64,000 nt of DNA, taken from positions 1-64,000 of the forward strand of contig JAQUZE010000003.1 in the NCBI GenBank assembly GCA_028691515.1. The letters run 5' to 3'. Every line of letters begins with the position of its first letter. The stretch's first letter is position 1. The notes below the pieces were generated by a model that was not told the origin of the DNA, did not search any database, and saw only the letters and a program-made list of their open reading frames with translations. Origin of the DNA: Bacilli bacterium (lineage in GTDB: Bacteria; Bacillota_I; Bacilli_A; ML615J-28; CAG-698). Below are positions 39,887 through 51,045 of this stretch, piece after piece. Both the position numbers and the translations under genes were made by a program.

Positions 39887-40589
39887 AATAAAAAACCAAA
39901 TAATATATTATTGCAAATAACAAAGCTGGTAATAAATTCATAATTTTAATCTTCTTACCTGAAATGAAATTAATACCCATGCACAAAATTATTACATAAC
40001 CGACTAAACTTATTACATTAATAAATTCATTAGTTAACATAGATCCTGAATAATAAAAAACTACAAACATAATCCCTTGATATAAAAAAACTATAACAGA
40101 TGAAAATACTACACCAATACCAAGCGTTGCACTTAATAAAATAGAACTTACAAAATCTAAAACTGTTTTTAAGTAAATTAATGAAGGATCTCCTGTTGCT
40201 GCATTAAATGTACCAACAATAGCTAGTGCTCCAACACAAAATAACAGTGTAGCTTCAAAAAAACCTTTTGTTAAATTTCTTTTGGTGTTTACTTTTTTCT
40301 CAATCTTATCTTGAAAATTAAGAAACTTATCTTCGAGTTTTAATAATTCTCCAGATAAAGCCCCCAAGGATATTGTAACTAGTAACAACAATTCAAACTG
40401 GAAATCAATTTTTCCATCATTAACAATAACCATAGCTTCAAGAATACCAGTTAAACTTACAATAATAACTAAAACACCCAAAACTTTTAATATAGATTTA
40501 ACAGCATCTTCTCTAACTAATTTTTTTAAACCAATTCCGATTCCGGTTCCTAAAACAATTGCTAAAGCATTTAAAACAATTACTAACAT
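39879..40589 (-). CDS. DUF554 family membrane protein
   Basis: NALAIVLGTGIGIGLKKLV...GSLSGELLKLEDKFLNFQDKIEKK-like pattern; GDPSLIYLKTVLDFVSSILLSATLGIGV. Confidence 0.85.
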   Translation of the reverse strand: MLVIVLNALAIVLGTGIGIGLKKLVREDAVKSILKVLGVLVIIVSLTGILEAMVIVNDGKIDFQFELLLLVTISLGALSGELLKLEDKFLNFQDKIEKKVNTKRNLTKGFFEATLLFCVGALAIVGTFNAATGDPSLIYLKTVLDFVSSILLSATLGIGVVFSSVIVFLYQGIMFVVFYYSGSMLTNEFINVISLVGYVIILCMGINFISGKKIKIMNLLPALLFAIIYYLVFYYD

Positions 40590-40844
40590 ATTTCACCTGT
40601 TACTTTCTTAAATTCTTTTTATTAAACGAATATAAATAGTTTTCTATATCATTTTAGAAATTGTTTTTAAATTTTAATTATAAGATTTTACTTATTTGAG
40701 ATATCCTACATTTTCTAAATCGCTTAACTTATAATCTATTATAATCAATTCTCTATTTGTTTCAATAATTAAATTTATAAATACGAAAGTTATTTTATTC
40801 TCAAATTCATTTTATACACATTACTTATAAAACTTACGTGGTTT

Positions 40845-42008
40845 TTATTTTTTGCTATCTAAATAATTTACTATTCTCTTCAAACCCTCTTTTAATTGAT
40901 CAATTGGGCAAGCAATATTCATTCTTAAATATCCATCATAATCATTACAATAATCACACCCTGAATTAAGAGCTATACCAAAGTCAGCAAGTTCTTTTAT
41001 TAGTTCAACACTTTTTAATCCTAAAAATTGAAAATTAAGCCATATTAAATAAGTTGCTTCTGGGTTTGCAAATTTAACTCTTGGAGCATATTTATTTAAA
41101 TAATCTTTAGCATAATTAAAATTGTTTAATAAATGCTTACTTTGAGCATCAACCCAATAATCACATTTATAAGCAGCTTCTGCTGCAGTCAATGCTAATA
41201 AATTAGCACCTTTTAAAGAATGATTTTCAATATATCCAAGAAATTCATCCCTAATTTTCTCATTTTTAATAATTATATTCGCACACCTTAAACCTGCCAT
41301 ATTAAAAGTTTTAGAAGGAGCTGTACATACTATAATTTTATCATAAACACCAAAAAAATTTCCTACTGAATAAAATTCATGTCCTTCTAATATCAAATCA
41401 CAATGAATTTCATCAGATACCAAGAAAACATCATATTTTATACAAAGATTAATTATTTTGCTAATTTCTGCTTTATTAAAAACTCTACCTACAGGATTAT
41501 GAGGATTACATAAAATATACATTTTTGCGCCATTTTTAAAATGAGTCTCCAAATCATTAAAATCTATTGTATAAACTTCATCTTTGTTAATTAATCTATT
41601 GGGAACTAGATTTCTATTGTTATTAATAATTAAATTTGAAAACGGAGGATAAACTGGAGGCGATATAATGATATCATCATTTTCGGCTGTAAACTGTCTT
41701 ATTGCAGTTGCAATTCCATTTAGCACTTTTGGTACTGTGATAATCATATCTTTAGAAATATCATATTTATATCTACGTTTATGCCATTTACAAACTGTTT
41801 CTCTATATTCTTCACTAACGAATGTATATCCAAAAACTCCTTGCTTTATTCTATCTAGCAAAGCTTTAGTAACTTCTTTTGGACTTTCATAATCAGAATC
41901 AGCAATTCCAAATGGTAATAAATTATCTTTACCATATTGATGACTTTGTAAATCCCATTTAATACTATTAGTATTAATCCTATTTACTTTTTTATCAAAT
42001 GAATACAT
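40845..42008 (-). CDS. patB: MalY/PatB-type aminotransferase / cystathionine beta-lyase
   Basis: LPFGIADSDYESPKEVTKAL; YILCNPHNPVGRVFNKAEI; VSDEIHCDLILEGHEF; SKTFNMAGLRCANIII. Confidence 0.9.
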   Translation of the reverse strand: MYSFDKKVNRINTNSIKWDLQSHQYGKDNLLPFGIADSDYESPKEVTKALLDRIKQGVFGYTFVSEEYRETVCKWHKRRYKYDISKDMIITVPKVLNGIATAIRQFTAENDDIIISPPVYPPFSNLIINNNRNLVPNRLINKDEVYTIDFNDLETHFKNGAKMYILCNPHNPVGRVFNKAEISKIINLCIKYDVFLVSDEIHCDLILEGHEFYSVGNFFGVYDKIIVCTAPSKTFNMAGLRCANIIIKNEKIRDEFLGYIENHSLKGANLLALTAAEAAYKCDYWVDAQSKHLLNNFNYAKDYLNKYAPRVKFANPEATYLIWLNFQFLGLKSVELIKELADFGIALNSGCDYCNDYDGYLRMNIACPIDQLKEGLKRIVNYLDSKK

Positions 42009-42019
42009 AAATAGTCTCC

Positions 42020-44821
42020 TTATTTTAAATAATCTTTATAATCAACTATTGGGATATAATTATAACTTTTATCAATAATTGAAACATTGCTATAATAAGT
42101 AATCAATATTTCTTGAAAATTTTTGCCGTTTTTCCCTAAATAGTTTGCACCATTTTGACTCATACCTACACCATGCCCATATCCACCACCATAAACAACA
42201 AATTCATCATTAATCTTTTCAATTGCAAAAAAACCTGAAGGTAATGTTGTATCATTATTTAATCTATTTGTAAATCCAGAATCAGATGATCTTGCATAAT
42301 ACATTGTGGATCCTGCAGTTCTTGGTCTTATAGTAAATCTAATATTATATTGATTAATTATTTTATAAATTCCTGTAGTTGTCTCTATTACAAGTTCCAT
42401 TACAACTCCAGAAGTTCCTCTTTTTTCTACATACATATCAATAACAGAGCCTATATCATTTGGAATATCTTTTTCAATCCATGTATCATTTAATTTTGTT
42501 AGAAAATCTTTAGGACTAGAGTTTCTCATGCTTTGAATAAATACATTTAAAGTTTTTGCAATAGCTGTTTTAGTAAAAGTAACTTTCCATCTATGCATAG
42601 TCATTGATTCATCAGGGTGATGAACTTTAATTGTTTTAAAGAAATTAAGCATTGATGCTTCGCTAGTTGGATCAACAAAAAATTCATTTCCTAAATCATC
42701 AGTACTTAAGTTTTGTCCAATCAAATAAGGAACTTCTCCGTTAAACCAAATTTCACTTGCACTTCCAGTCAACCCAGAAGATGTTGAATAATAAAATGCT
42801 TGAACAAGCTCCTCTCCTGACATCATAATTTTACCACTTGTTGCAAAAACAGCTTCATTTCCTCTAATTTGAGCAGAATTGTTATTATAAACTTGTGACT
42901 TAACACTATCATCAACACTATATCCATAAAAAGATGTACTTTTATTTAAAATATCCGCATAAGCATATGTTCTAGCAGCAATGCTTTGTGCTTTTAATGC
43001 TTCAATATGATAACTTGTTGGCATTTCACTAGGAATAACTTTTGTTAAATAATTTTCCAAAGAAACATCATTAATTAATAATAAACGATTGTTTACAATT
43101 GATATTTCAAAGTTCCCAGAATAACTAGGATTACCTTGTGATCTACTTATAGAAGTAATTGTCATTTCAGAAGTATTATCATCTGGAACAAATAAAACTC
43201 TTTTTTCTGTAGTAGCAATTAATAACCCATCGACGTATATTTCTATTTTACCATTAAAATATTCAACTTCAACTTGTTTATCGCTTAAAATAATCTCTGA
43301 CAATTCATTATCAAAAGTCTTAAAAACTGTTGTTGAACTTGTCGTAAATTTAATTAAATCATGAAATAGTGTTGAATCATCAGAAATATCGCCAATACTT
43401 TTCCTAATTCCTACACGAATATTACTAAAACCAATTTCGCCCTCTATTAATAACTTTTCAATAATATTGGTATAACTATTAACGCGAGCATAAATATTTT
43501 CCATACCTAAATATAAATCATTAATTGAAGCAGATTCAATCTCACCATTAATTAATTTTTCTACAATCAAATCTTCGTCATATCTAGTAACAGGAACATC
43601 TAGTAATTCTATATAATTATTGTCAGTATCAAAACTTAATACTTTAGTATGGTAATATTCATAATTTATATTTTCATTAATTACAACAGAATATGATAAA
43701 TCTCTTCCATCAATATAAATAATAGTTATAATAGCTTCTCCTGCTTTTTTAGCCAATACATGACCATCAGCAGAAACAGCCAAATTTTCATTATTTGATG
43801 CAAAACTTACTATTTGAAGATTAGCCTCAATATCATATTTTTCACCCTCAATCATTTCTGTTTTTATATTATTAATTATATCTATTTGCCCAAGAATTAT
43901 AATATTAATAGTTTTTATTTGTTCATCAATAAAAACTAATTTAATTTCTTGATTTCCTTCTTTTAAACCTTTAACTACACCCAATTGATTAATACTCAAA
44001 TAAGAATCATCATAAATATATTCTTTTACCTCTTGATTTGTTTCTAATTTAAATTCTTCTCCAACATAAATTTCATCTTTACTGTTAATAATAATCTCAT
44101 TATTAACACTAACTGTTATTTCCCTTATCCTTTCGTCAACAAAAGTAATTGTTAGAGTGGAAACTCCTGATTTAATTCCTTTAATAATATTATTTTCTAA
44201 TATTTCAACAACATCATTACTTGCAGTAATATTTTTAATCTCTATATTACTAATAACTTCAAAAGTTGAATCAACAATTATTGATTTAGAATCTTGAATA
44301 ATTATATCTTCTAAAACTTGAACCTCTCTTTGAAGTACTCTTTCATCAATAAAAGTAATTGTTAAAAGAGCAAATCCCGATTTAACACCTTTAATAGTAT
44401 TATTTGATAAAACTTCTACAATATCATTGCTGACTTGAATATTTGTGATCTGAATATTAGAAGTAAATTTAAATGATTCACCAATAGCAATTATTTCTTC
44501 TCCATTGATTACTATTTCTTCTCTTTCTTTAACTTCCAAACTAATTTGTTTTTCTCTACCATCAACAAAAACAATTATAATAGTAGCATTACCCTTATTT
44601 AATCCAGTAACTACTCCAAATTCTGTTATATCAATAATAGTATTTTGAGCAGTTTTATACTCTTCAACTTCTATGTTTGTAATAATAGCAAAATTTTCAT
44701 TTACAAAAATTTCACTTTTTGCCTCTATATTAATCTCTTCTAATTCATTACTACACGCTACTAAAGATAGCACCAAGATTAATCCCAAAAATAATTTCAA
44801 TATTTTTTCCATTTTCATCAC
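42020..44821 (-). CDS. SpoIID/LytB-domain lipoprotein with about five N-terminal Ig-like repeats
   Basis: Lipobox SLVACSN; repeats of ~70 aa ending G(V/L)KxG...ITFVDER...; SpoIID-like LENYLTKVIPSEMPTSYHIEALKAQSIAARTYAY, FYYSTSSGLTGSASEIW, GYGHGVGMSQNGANYLGKNG. Confidence 0.9.
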   Translation of the reverse strand: MMKMEKILKLFLGLILVLSLVACSNELEEINIEAKSEIFVNENFAIITNIEVEEYKTAQNTIIDITEFGVVTGLNKGNATIIIVFVDGREKQISLEVKEREEIVINGEEIIAIGESFKFTSNIQITNIQVSNDIVEVLSNNTIKGVKSGFALLTITFIDERVLQREVQVLEDIIIQDSKSIIVDSTFEVISNIEIKNITASNDVVEILENNIIKGIKSGVSTLTITFVDERIREITVSVNNEIIINSKDEIYVGEEFKLETNQEVKEYIYDDSYLSINQLGVVKGLKEGNQEIKLVFIDEQIKTINIIILGQIDIINNIKTEMIEGEKYDIEANLQIVSFASNNENLAVSADGHVLAKKAGEAIITIIYIDGRDLSYSVVINENINYEYYHTKVLSFDTDNNYIELLDVPVTRYDEDLIVEKLINGEIESASINDLYLGMENIYARVNSYTNIIEKLLIEGEIGFSNIRVGIRKSIGDISDDSTLFHDLIKFTTSSTTVFKTFDNELSEIILSDKQVEVEYFNGKIEIYVDGLLIATTEKRVLFVPDDNTSEMTITSISRSQGNPSYSGNFEISIVNNRLLLINDVSLENYLTKVIPSEMPTSYHIEALKAQSIAARTYAYADILNKSTSFYGYSVDDSVKSQVYNNNSAQIRGNEAVFATSGKIMMSGEELVQAFYYSTSSGLTGSASEIWFNGEVPYLIGQNLSTDDLGNEFFVDPTSEASMLNFFKTIKVHHPDESMTMHRWKVTFTKTAIAKTLNVFIQSMRNSSPKDFLTKLNDTWIEKDIPNDIGSVIDMYVEKRGTSGVVMELVIETTTGIYKIINQYNIRFTIRPRTAGSTMYYARSSDSGFTNRLNNDTTLPSGFFAIEKINDEFVVYGGGYGHGVGMSQNGANYLGKNGKNFQEILITYYSNVSIIDKSYNYIPIVDYKDYLK
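43680..44770 (-). repeat. Tandem Ig-like (Big-type) coding repeats
   Basis: About five related ~70-aa units, e.g. NDIVEVLSNNTIKGVKSGFALLTITFIDERVLQREV / NDVVEILENNIIKGIKSGVSTLTITFVDERIREITV. Confidence 0.75.
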
Positions 44822-44929
44822 CTTCTAGTATTATACAATAAATCGTGTTTATTTAAAAGTAGAATTAAGTCTTAATCTAGTTATCCTTTATTAAATATTA
44901 ATTAATCTAAAATTTAATAATTATATAAT

Positions 44930-44955
44930 AAAAAAAACGCGTTTCCGCGTTTTAA
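44930..44955 (-). terminator. Intrinsic terminator
   Basis: AAAACGCG-TTTC-CGCGTTTT. Confidence 0.8.
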
Positions 44956-44959
44956 ATAA

Positions 44960-45748
44960 TTATTTTTTAGGAAACCAAGGAAAAAAAACAGATGTCTTTT
45001 TCATATATTCCTGAAAATCAGCTCTACTTTTCATCTTTTTCTCTAGTAACGGAATTCCTGATACAAAAAGCAATAAAAATGTAATTATTACAGGACTAAC
45101 AATTGCAATAAAACCCCAACTTGAAGGAATAATCATTATCCATATTCCCCACCAAATCATAGTTTCACCAAAATAATTGGGATGACGAGTATATTTCCAT
45201 AATCCTGTAGTCATCAACTTACCTTTATTTTCTGGTTTTTTGATAAATTCTTTTAGCTGATAATCTCCAACAGCCTCAAAAAATAAACCAATCAAAAATA
45301 TAACTGCTCCAACAATAAGCCACCATTCTGTATAATTAATATTATTTAAATAAACAATATAAACCGGGGCTGATACTATCAACATAAATCCTGCTTGTGC
45401 CATAAAAACTCTAAAGAATGCTTGAACTTTGTGATTTTTTTCTCCCCATTTTTTTCTCATATCTACATAGCGATAATCTTCGGGTTTACCAATATTTCTA
45501 ATACCTATATATAAAAATAATCTTAATCCCCAAAATATGACTGCTGTTGTAACAGCCAAAATATAAACATCAGTTGTTTTTGCTATTAAAGAATATATTA
45601 TTGTATAAATACTTATTAAAACAAAACCCAATCCCCAACCAATATCAACAATGGAATTATTATTCTTTATTTGCGCAATTACAAATAAAGTACAAAAATA
45701 AATAAAAACTAAAATTACTACTCCAATTAAATAAAAAATATTATTCAA
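44960..45748 (-). CDS. DUF1295 / isoprenylcysteine methyltransferase-like membrane protein
   Basis: Multiple TM helices; [25 protein letters not shown]. Confidence 0.87.
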   Translation of the reverse strand: MNNIFYLIGVVILVFIYFCTLFVIAQIKNNNSIVDIGWGLGFVLISIYTIIYSLIAKTTDVYILAVTTAVIFWGLRLFLYIGIRNIGKPEDYRYVDMRKKWGEKNHKVQAFFRVFMAQAGFMLIVSAPVYIVYLNNINYTEWWLIVGAVIFLIGLFFEAVGDYQLKEFIKKPENKGKLMTTGLWKYTRHPNYFGETMIWWGIWIMIIPSSWGFIAIVSPVIITFLLLFVSGIPLLEKKMKSRADFQEYMKKTSVFFPWFPKK

Positions 45749-47483
45749 CCTCCTTATTATATGTTAAAGCTACTGCTATAGCCCCAATTCCAGCATTCAT
45801 TGCAACAATTGGTGATATTTGAGTTATGTATTGCGGTTTCATCCCTAATATTTTCTCTAATTTTTTAGCTAAAGATAAGGCTCGTTTTTCAGCATGAGAA
45901 TGAACTAAAACATATGATTCAACTGGAGCTTGTTTTGCTAAGCGAATTATTTGTTTAACGTTTCCTCTTAAACTAAGAGCTTTTTTCTTAATTATTCCTT
46001 CTCCATTTTTCCCTAAAGAAATAACAGGTTTTAAATTAGCAAGTTTTGCAACTAATCCTGTTACTTTACTAACTCTACCTAATTTCACCATATATTTTAA
46101 TGTCTTTACAGATACATAAATCTTAGTTCTTTTAATAAGTTCAGGAATTCTTTTTATAATGTTTTCCAATGGTTCTTTATTTTCAACCATTTGTGCCACT
46201 TGATATACAATTAACCCTTGTGAACCAGAATTTTGTAAAGTGTCAAATAATTTTATCTTGGAATTGCCTTTTGCATATTGTAAAACAGCATTATAAGTAC
46301 CACTTAATTTTGAAGCAACTGTTAAAACAATAATATTATCATAATGATCACTTAAAAAATCTAAATTTCTTTCGATTGTCATTTTATCTGGTTGAGCTGA
46401 AGAAAAACTTTCTGCAGTATCTAACATTTTATAAAATGTATCTGTAGTAATTGTAACTTTATCAATATAAGAAACTCCATCTACTAATAAATTCATAGGA
46501 ATTAAATGAATGCTATATTTATCTAATAACTCCATTGGTATATCTGCAATTGTATCAGTTACGATTGCAATCCTTGAATGTCCTAAAGATAACGCCTGTT
46601 GTTGTCTAATCATGTCATCGACTTTTTGTTCAATAATTTTGCCATAATCTCTTAATTTCATAAAAAATTCATCTGGTTGATTAGTATGAATATGTATTCT
46701 CATTCTTTCTGCTCTTCCAGAAACAATTAATGAAGTTCCATAATCTTTAAATATTTCTTTGATCTCATCATTTGAAACATTTACGTCTGTCAATAATGCT
46801 TCTGTACAATATCTCGCATCTAAATCAATTACATGAACTATTTCTTCATGATCATCTTCTATTACAAGATATTCAACACTTTCACCAGTCTCAAAGTAAT
46901 ATTTCATTCCATCTAGAAATACAGTCATTCCTTGTGCACCCGCGTCAACAACTTTATTTATTTTCAAAATTTCCAATTCATTAGTTGTCTCTTCTAAAGC
47001 AATTCTTGCCTTAGCATATGTTTGCTTAAAATATTGATTAAAATCTATCTCTTCAATGTTAATATCAAAAGCTTTACGCATTACTGTAAGTATTGTTCCC
47101 TCAATCGGATTGACTATTGCTTTATAAGCTTTATTAATACCATTAATAATGGCATTATGAAACTCTTCTAAATAAATTGTTGCTTTACCTTTCAAAGCTT
47201 CATATATTCCATTTAAATACTCAGAAAAAATAATTCCTGAATTTCCTCTTGAACCTGAAATGGCAGCATTGGCTATCGATTCAATTGTTGATGAAACATC
47301 TTCAGAAGGTATTGCCTCCAAAATAATTCTTTCCATCATATAAGACATGTTATTTCCTGTATCACCATCAGCAATAGGAAAAACATTAATTTTATTTAAA
47401 TTTTTTCTTTCATTAATAATTCTTTTTGCACCAGAAATCATTGCGTTATACAATGAAATTCCGTTAACTAATGTAATTTCCAT
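45741..47483 (-). CDS. DAK2-DegV fusion protein (predicted FakA-N/M + FakB-like fatty acid kinase)
   Basis: [39 protein letters not shown] (DAK2); YCTEALL...[10 protein letters not shown] (FakA-M-like); [30 protein letters not shown]...SAQPD...LSGTYNAV (DegV). Confidence 0.92.
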   Translation of the reverse strand: MEITLVNGISLYNAMISGAKRIINERKNLNKINVFPIADGDTGNNMSYMMERIILEAIPSEDVSSTIESIANAAISGSRGNSGIIFSEYLNGIYEALKGKATIYLEEFHNAIINGINKAYKAIVNPIEGTILTVMRKAFDINIEEIDFNQYFKQTYAKARIALEETTNELEILKINKVVDAGAQGMTVFLDGMKYYFETGESVEYLVIEDDHEEIVHVIDLDARYCTEALLTDVNVSNDEIKEIFKDYGTSLIVSGRAERMRIHIHTNQPDEFFMKLRDYGKIIEQKVDDMIRQQQALSLGHSRIAIVTDTIADIPMELLDKYSIHLIPMNLLVDGVSYIDKVTITTDTFYKMLDTAESFSSAQPDKMTIERNLDFLSDHYDNIIVLTVASKLSGTYNAVLQYAKGNSKIKLFDTLQNSGSQGLIVYQVAQMVENKEPLENIIKRIPELIKRTKIYVSVKTLKYMVKLGRVSKVTGLVAKLANLKPVISLGKNGEGIIKKKALSLRGNVKQIIRLAKQAPVESYVLVHSHAEKRALSLAKKLEKILGMKPQYITQISPIVAMNAGIGAIAVALTYNKEVE

Positions 47484-47486
47484 AAT

Positions 47487-47876
47487 CTACCTCATAATTA
47501 AAAATGTCAATACTGATACTGTTCCTCCAAGAAAACTTCCCCAAGCTAAATCTATTATAGTAATAACTAGTGGCCAGTCTTTTAAAGTCGCTAAATTCGT
47601 TAAGTCGTAAGTGGCATAAGTAATAAATCCGAAAAATACTCCAGCTAACAATGCATAACTCCAAGATCCTTTTGCAATAGCGGGATTAATTACAAAAAAT
47701 ACTAATCCAATAACAAACAAAATATAAAATATAATTGCTGCAACCCATTTTACTTTTGGCGCCATAATAAAGCCCAAATGTTTGCTGTACATATTTTTAG
47801 CTATCAAACCTAACCATAAAATATCAATCGCAAAAAAGATTGCGAAGGCTACTCCAAATATTAATAAATCCTTCAT
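47487..47876 (-). CDS. DUF2177 family membrane protein
   Basis: FFAIDILWLGLIAKNMYSKHLGFIMAPKVKWVAAIIFY; FFGFITYATYDLTNLATLKDWPL. Confidence 0.9.
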   Translation of the reverse strand: MKDLLIFGVAFAIFFAIDILWLGLIAKNMYSKHLGFIMAPKVKWVAAIIFYILFVIGLVFFVINPAIAKGSWSYALLAGVFFGFITYATYDLTNLATLKDWPLVITIIDLAWGSFLGGTVSVLTFLIMR

Positions 47877-47966
47877 TTCTAAAAATCCTCCTATATTATA
47901 ACTTATTATATAATAAATTATTCATTATGTATTGCAATTTACTTTATATTTTATAAAAAAATAAAA

Positions 47967-47994
47967 AGTAATATACAAAATGTATATTACTTCT
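47967..47994 (-). terminator. Intrinsic terminator
   Basis: AAGTAATATACA-AAA-TGTATATTACTT. Confidence 0.75.
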
Positions 47995-50578
47995 TTAAAA
48001 TAGTAAATTTACCAAAACTAATATTAAACTCTTTTTCAGCAATTTGAATTGCTTTTTCATCATTAACATTATATGTTTGTTTTAATTGTTTTAAAAAATC
48101 TTCTACTAAAACAGCTTTACTCGTTCTACAAAATAAATTTCCCTTAGTTGATTTTTTCATACCCTTAACATTCTTTAACAAATGTAAAATAATTTCTTTA
48201 GGGATATTAGCATTTTCTATCTTTTCAAATGTTTCATTATCTTTTTGATAATTTTGCTTTAATAAATAATCGTAAGTAAAGTAAAAATTTAAAGGTAAAT
48301 AATCTTCTAAAGTCTTAACATATTTTTTTAACAGCTGTTTAGTTACTCCTTGTTTTTCAAAATACTTAATCGTATATATTTTATTATCTACTCTAAATCC
48401 ATGATAATATTTTCTCATAGTCTCAGTAATCATCATTAAAGTAGTATTTTTTATATAAGATTCTTTAACACCAAGTTCATAAATATCATAATCTTTAAGA
48501 TCTTTAATAAAAACATCTTTAATAGATTTATACTTAACATTAATAATATAATTCATATCGTGAGTTTTATATCCAATTTTATTCAACCAAGTGTTCGAAA
48601 AATAATAATAATCTTCCTTAGTAAATCCATTTTTTTCTAAAATAGTTGTTATTTGTTTAGCTTCGTAATAAGAATCAACAAAATATATTTTAATTTTATT
48701 TAATATTTCATCTGAAACAATTGCCTCAAAATTATAAAGAATTTTATCAAATATATAATTACCCAGTACATTATTTATATTATTTAAAATTGTAAATTTA
48801 TGAAACCCATATCTTTCAATTAATTTTTTTGCAAAATCACTTACTTTAATATTTCCAGTAAGTTTTTCCCATTCTGATTTCACAAGTAAATTAACATTCG
48901 AACCTTTTTGTGCAATAATTGGTTGTCTTAAAAATTCAATTTTATTTTTAATCTCATTATTATTTTCAAAAATATGTTTTAATAATGAATGTAATTCATA
49001 ACCATCATTAATATCAATTTTTTTCATTAAATCAGGATATTGATCATAAAAATAAGTTGCTGAATAAACTCCTTCAATATTAGACAATATTGTAAATAGT
49101 TTATTTATATCTTCATTCATCAAGTTCTTATAATTATAATATCTAATATTTCTCAAACCAATAACAATATTATCAATAACATCAACAAAAGTAGAAAAAT
49201 GATAAGTTAAATCATTTTCTTTTGAAACCATATTTGCAAGTTTTAATATTTCACTTTTATGTAGCCCATAACTTGGCAAATAATTTGCAATTACATATTC
49301 TAAAAAATCTTTTTTGGAAAGATAATTAACTTTTTTTCCATAAATAGTAATAATCTTACCAAATATTTTTTCAGTCTTTAATTCCAAAACATTAAAATTT
49401 GTCTTTGTAAACAATAAATTATTATTTATTGATTCAATATATTCTAATGGTAAATCATAGTGACTAGATTCCTTTTTATCAGTATAATAAGAAATTACAT
49501 TATATGAAAAATCATCTAAATTATATACAGTTTTAAATATTTCCGGATGCCAATTAAATTTATTATACTCTTTGAAAAAAGAAGCTTCATAAAAGAAATT
49601 AATATTTACACATCTATCTCTTATAATTTGCCTAATTCTTTCCCTAGTCAAATGATAGACAGTTGCAATTTCTTGTAATGTATTACCACTAAATCTTTTT
49701 AATATTATGTCTTTTATTCTTGCTTTAAAATTACTATCAAAAACTACTTCTTTAAAATATTTAAGTCTAATAACTCCATCTTCAACTAATAAATGTTCAT
49801 CTTTATTAACTCGCTTTAAATATTCATCAGATACAACAACTTTACCTTTTCCATATAATTCATTTAATTTATCAATCGTAACAAATCCAAACCAAAAATG
49901 CATTAATTTATTCTTTAGAAAAATAAAATTCAAAGAATTATTCTCTGTTAAATATTTTTCAAAAACTTCTAAAATCGCATTAATTGTTTTTGTATTAAAC
50001 CAATTAAAAATATCACCATTAATAAATGATAATCTTAAGTCTTGTAAAGTAATTATATTCCGTTCTTTTAAACTATTAATATTATTATTTGAAATTCCAA
50101 TTTTATTAACAAACAAGGCATCAATTGGATGTTCAATATCAAAAATTGTATTTTCAATACCTTCTTTTTCAATTATTTTCTTAACAATTTTAATAACTAT
50201 AATAGAAGAACGATTTCCAAACCCCTTTAAATATCCAGTTTTAAAATTAATGACAATATTAACCAATTGAGAAATTTTAGTAATTTTATTCCTAATTAAA
50301 CTATTATATGTCCTTACAGGCATTTCTAAATCAAAAAGAGAATATTTTGTATCTAAAAACGAAAAATCCCGGCGTGCCCACTTATGTATCAATTCTGCCG
50401 AAATTCCCTTATCAATATAGTTACTTATAAAATTTTTTATATAATTGATAGTATTACTCTCAAATCCTATTTTTTCCAAATTAGCATTTATAACACTATT
50501 TACAGTATACAAATTTGCTTTTTCTAATCTTTGAACTATAGAAGCGTCCATGTTCAATATTCTTATTAATTTATACAT
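47987..50578 (-). CDS. Large protein with RNAP alpha-CTD-like repeats and a sigma-70 region-4-like HTH
   Basis: FDLEMPVRTYNSLIRNKITKISQLVNI...LKGFGNRSSIIVIKIVKKI (alpha-CTD-like); FSGNTLQEIATVYHLTRERIRQIIRDR (sigma region 4-like); ~500-aa C-terminus unassigned. Confidence 0.8.
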   Translation of the reverse strand: MYKLIRILNMDASIVQRLEKANLYTVNSVINANLEKIGFESNTINYIKNFISNYIDKGISAELIHKWARRDFSFLDTKYSLFDLEMPVRTYNSLIRNKITKISQLVNIVINFKTGYLKGFGNRSSIIVIKIVKKIIEKEGIENTIFDIEHPIDALFVNKIGISNNNINSLKERNIITLQDLRLSFINGDIFNWFNTKTINAILEVFEKYLTENNSLNFIFLKNKLMHFWFGFVTIDKLNELYGKGKVVVSDEYLKRVNKDEHLLVEDGVIRLKYFKEVVFDSNFKARIKDIILKRFSGNTLQEIATVYHLTRERIRQIIRDRCVNINFFYEASFFKEYNKFNWHPEIFKTVYNLDDFSYNVISYYTDKKESSHYDLPLEYIESINNNLLFTKTNFNVLELKTEKIFGKIITIYGKKVNYLSKKDFLEYVIANYLPSYGLHKSEILKLANMVSKENDLTYHFSTFVDVIDNIVIGLRNIRYYNYKNLMNEDINKLFTILSNIEGVYSATYFYDQYPDLMKKIDINDGYELHSLLKHIFENNNEIKNKIEFLRQPIIAQKGSNVNLLVKSEWEKLTGNIKVSDFAKKLIERYGFHKFTILNNINNVLGNYIFDKILYNFEAIVSDEILNKIKIYFVDSYYEAKQITTILEKNGFTKEDYYYFSNTWLNKIGYKTHDMNYIINVKYKSIKDVFIKDLKDYDIYELGVKESYIKNTTLMMITETMRKYYHGFRVDNKIYTIKYFEKQGVTKQLLKKYVKTLEDYLPLNFYFTYDYLLKQNYQKDNETFEKIENANIPKEIILHLLKNVKGMKKSTKGNLFCRTSKAVLVEDFLKQLKQTYNVNDEKAIQIAEKEFNISFGKFTILKK

Positions 50579-50708
50579 AGAGACCTCCCCTCACAAAATA
50601 ACCATATATATTATATACTATTTTTCAAAAAAATCAATAAAAAATCTAAAACAACCTGATACTAATAAAATACTAAATAACAAATTAATATCATTTTCTA
50701 TCTATTTG

Positions 50709-50740
50709 AAAAATAAAACGCCATTTTAAATGACGCTTTA
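50709..50740 (-). terminator. Intrinsic terminator
   Basis: Minus strand GCGTCATTTaAAATGGCGTTTTATTT. Confidence 0.6.
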
Positions 50741-50752
50741 ATCATGCGATTA

Positions 50753-51031
50753 TTAATTATTACTTCTATTCAATAATACCTTAATCAGCAAATATTCCGC
50801 AAAGGAAAACAATCCTATAGTAACAAAGGAAAATATTGAAACAATTACATAAAATCCTCTTGTTACAATTGACTCAACAACCGTCCAATTTACAGCATGA
50901 ATTATATGAGATATAGCAATATAAAACAACAATACAATTAAAATAGCAATAACTATACTCATTACAATATAAAATATCTCTTGTTGAGTATATTTTATCA
51001 TTTTTTTATTTTTATCTTTTTGATTCTCCAT
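50753..51031 (-). CDS. Small two-TM membrane protein
   Basis: ORF with two hydrophobic segments; 15 bp from the upstream ORF. Confidence 0.6.
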   Translation of the reverse strand: MENQKDKNKKMIKYTQQEIFYIVMSIVIAILIVLLFYIAISHIIHAVNWTVVESIVTRGFYVIVSIFSFVTIGLFSFAEYLLIKVLLNRSNN

Positions 51032-51045
51032 AATAATCTAATCTC

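Noticed and set aside
40590-40844. Long intergenic region as a possible decayed gene or ncRNA
   Set aside because: AT-rich; no convincing ORF remnant, hairpin/terminator or known motif found by eye.
49707-50270. 187-aa plus-strand ORF
   Set aside because: Antisense to the 863-aa gene; no RBS or recognisable domain; AT-rich shadow ORF.
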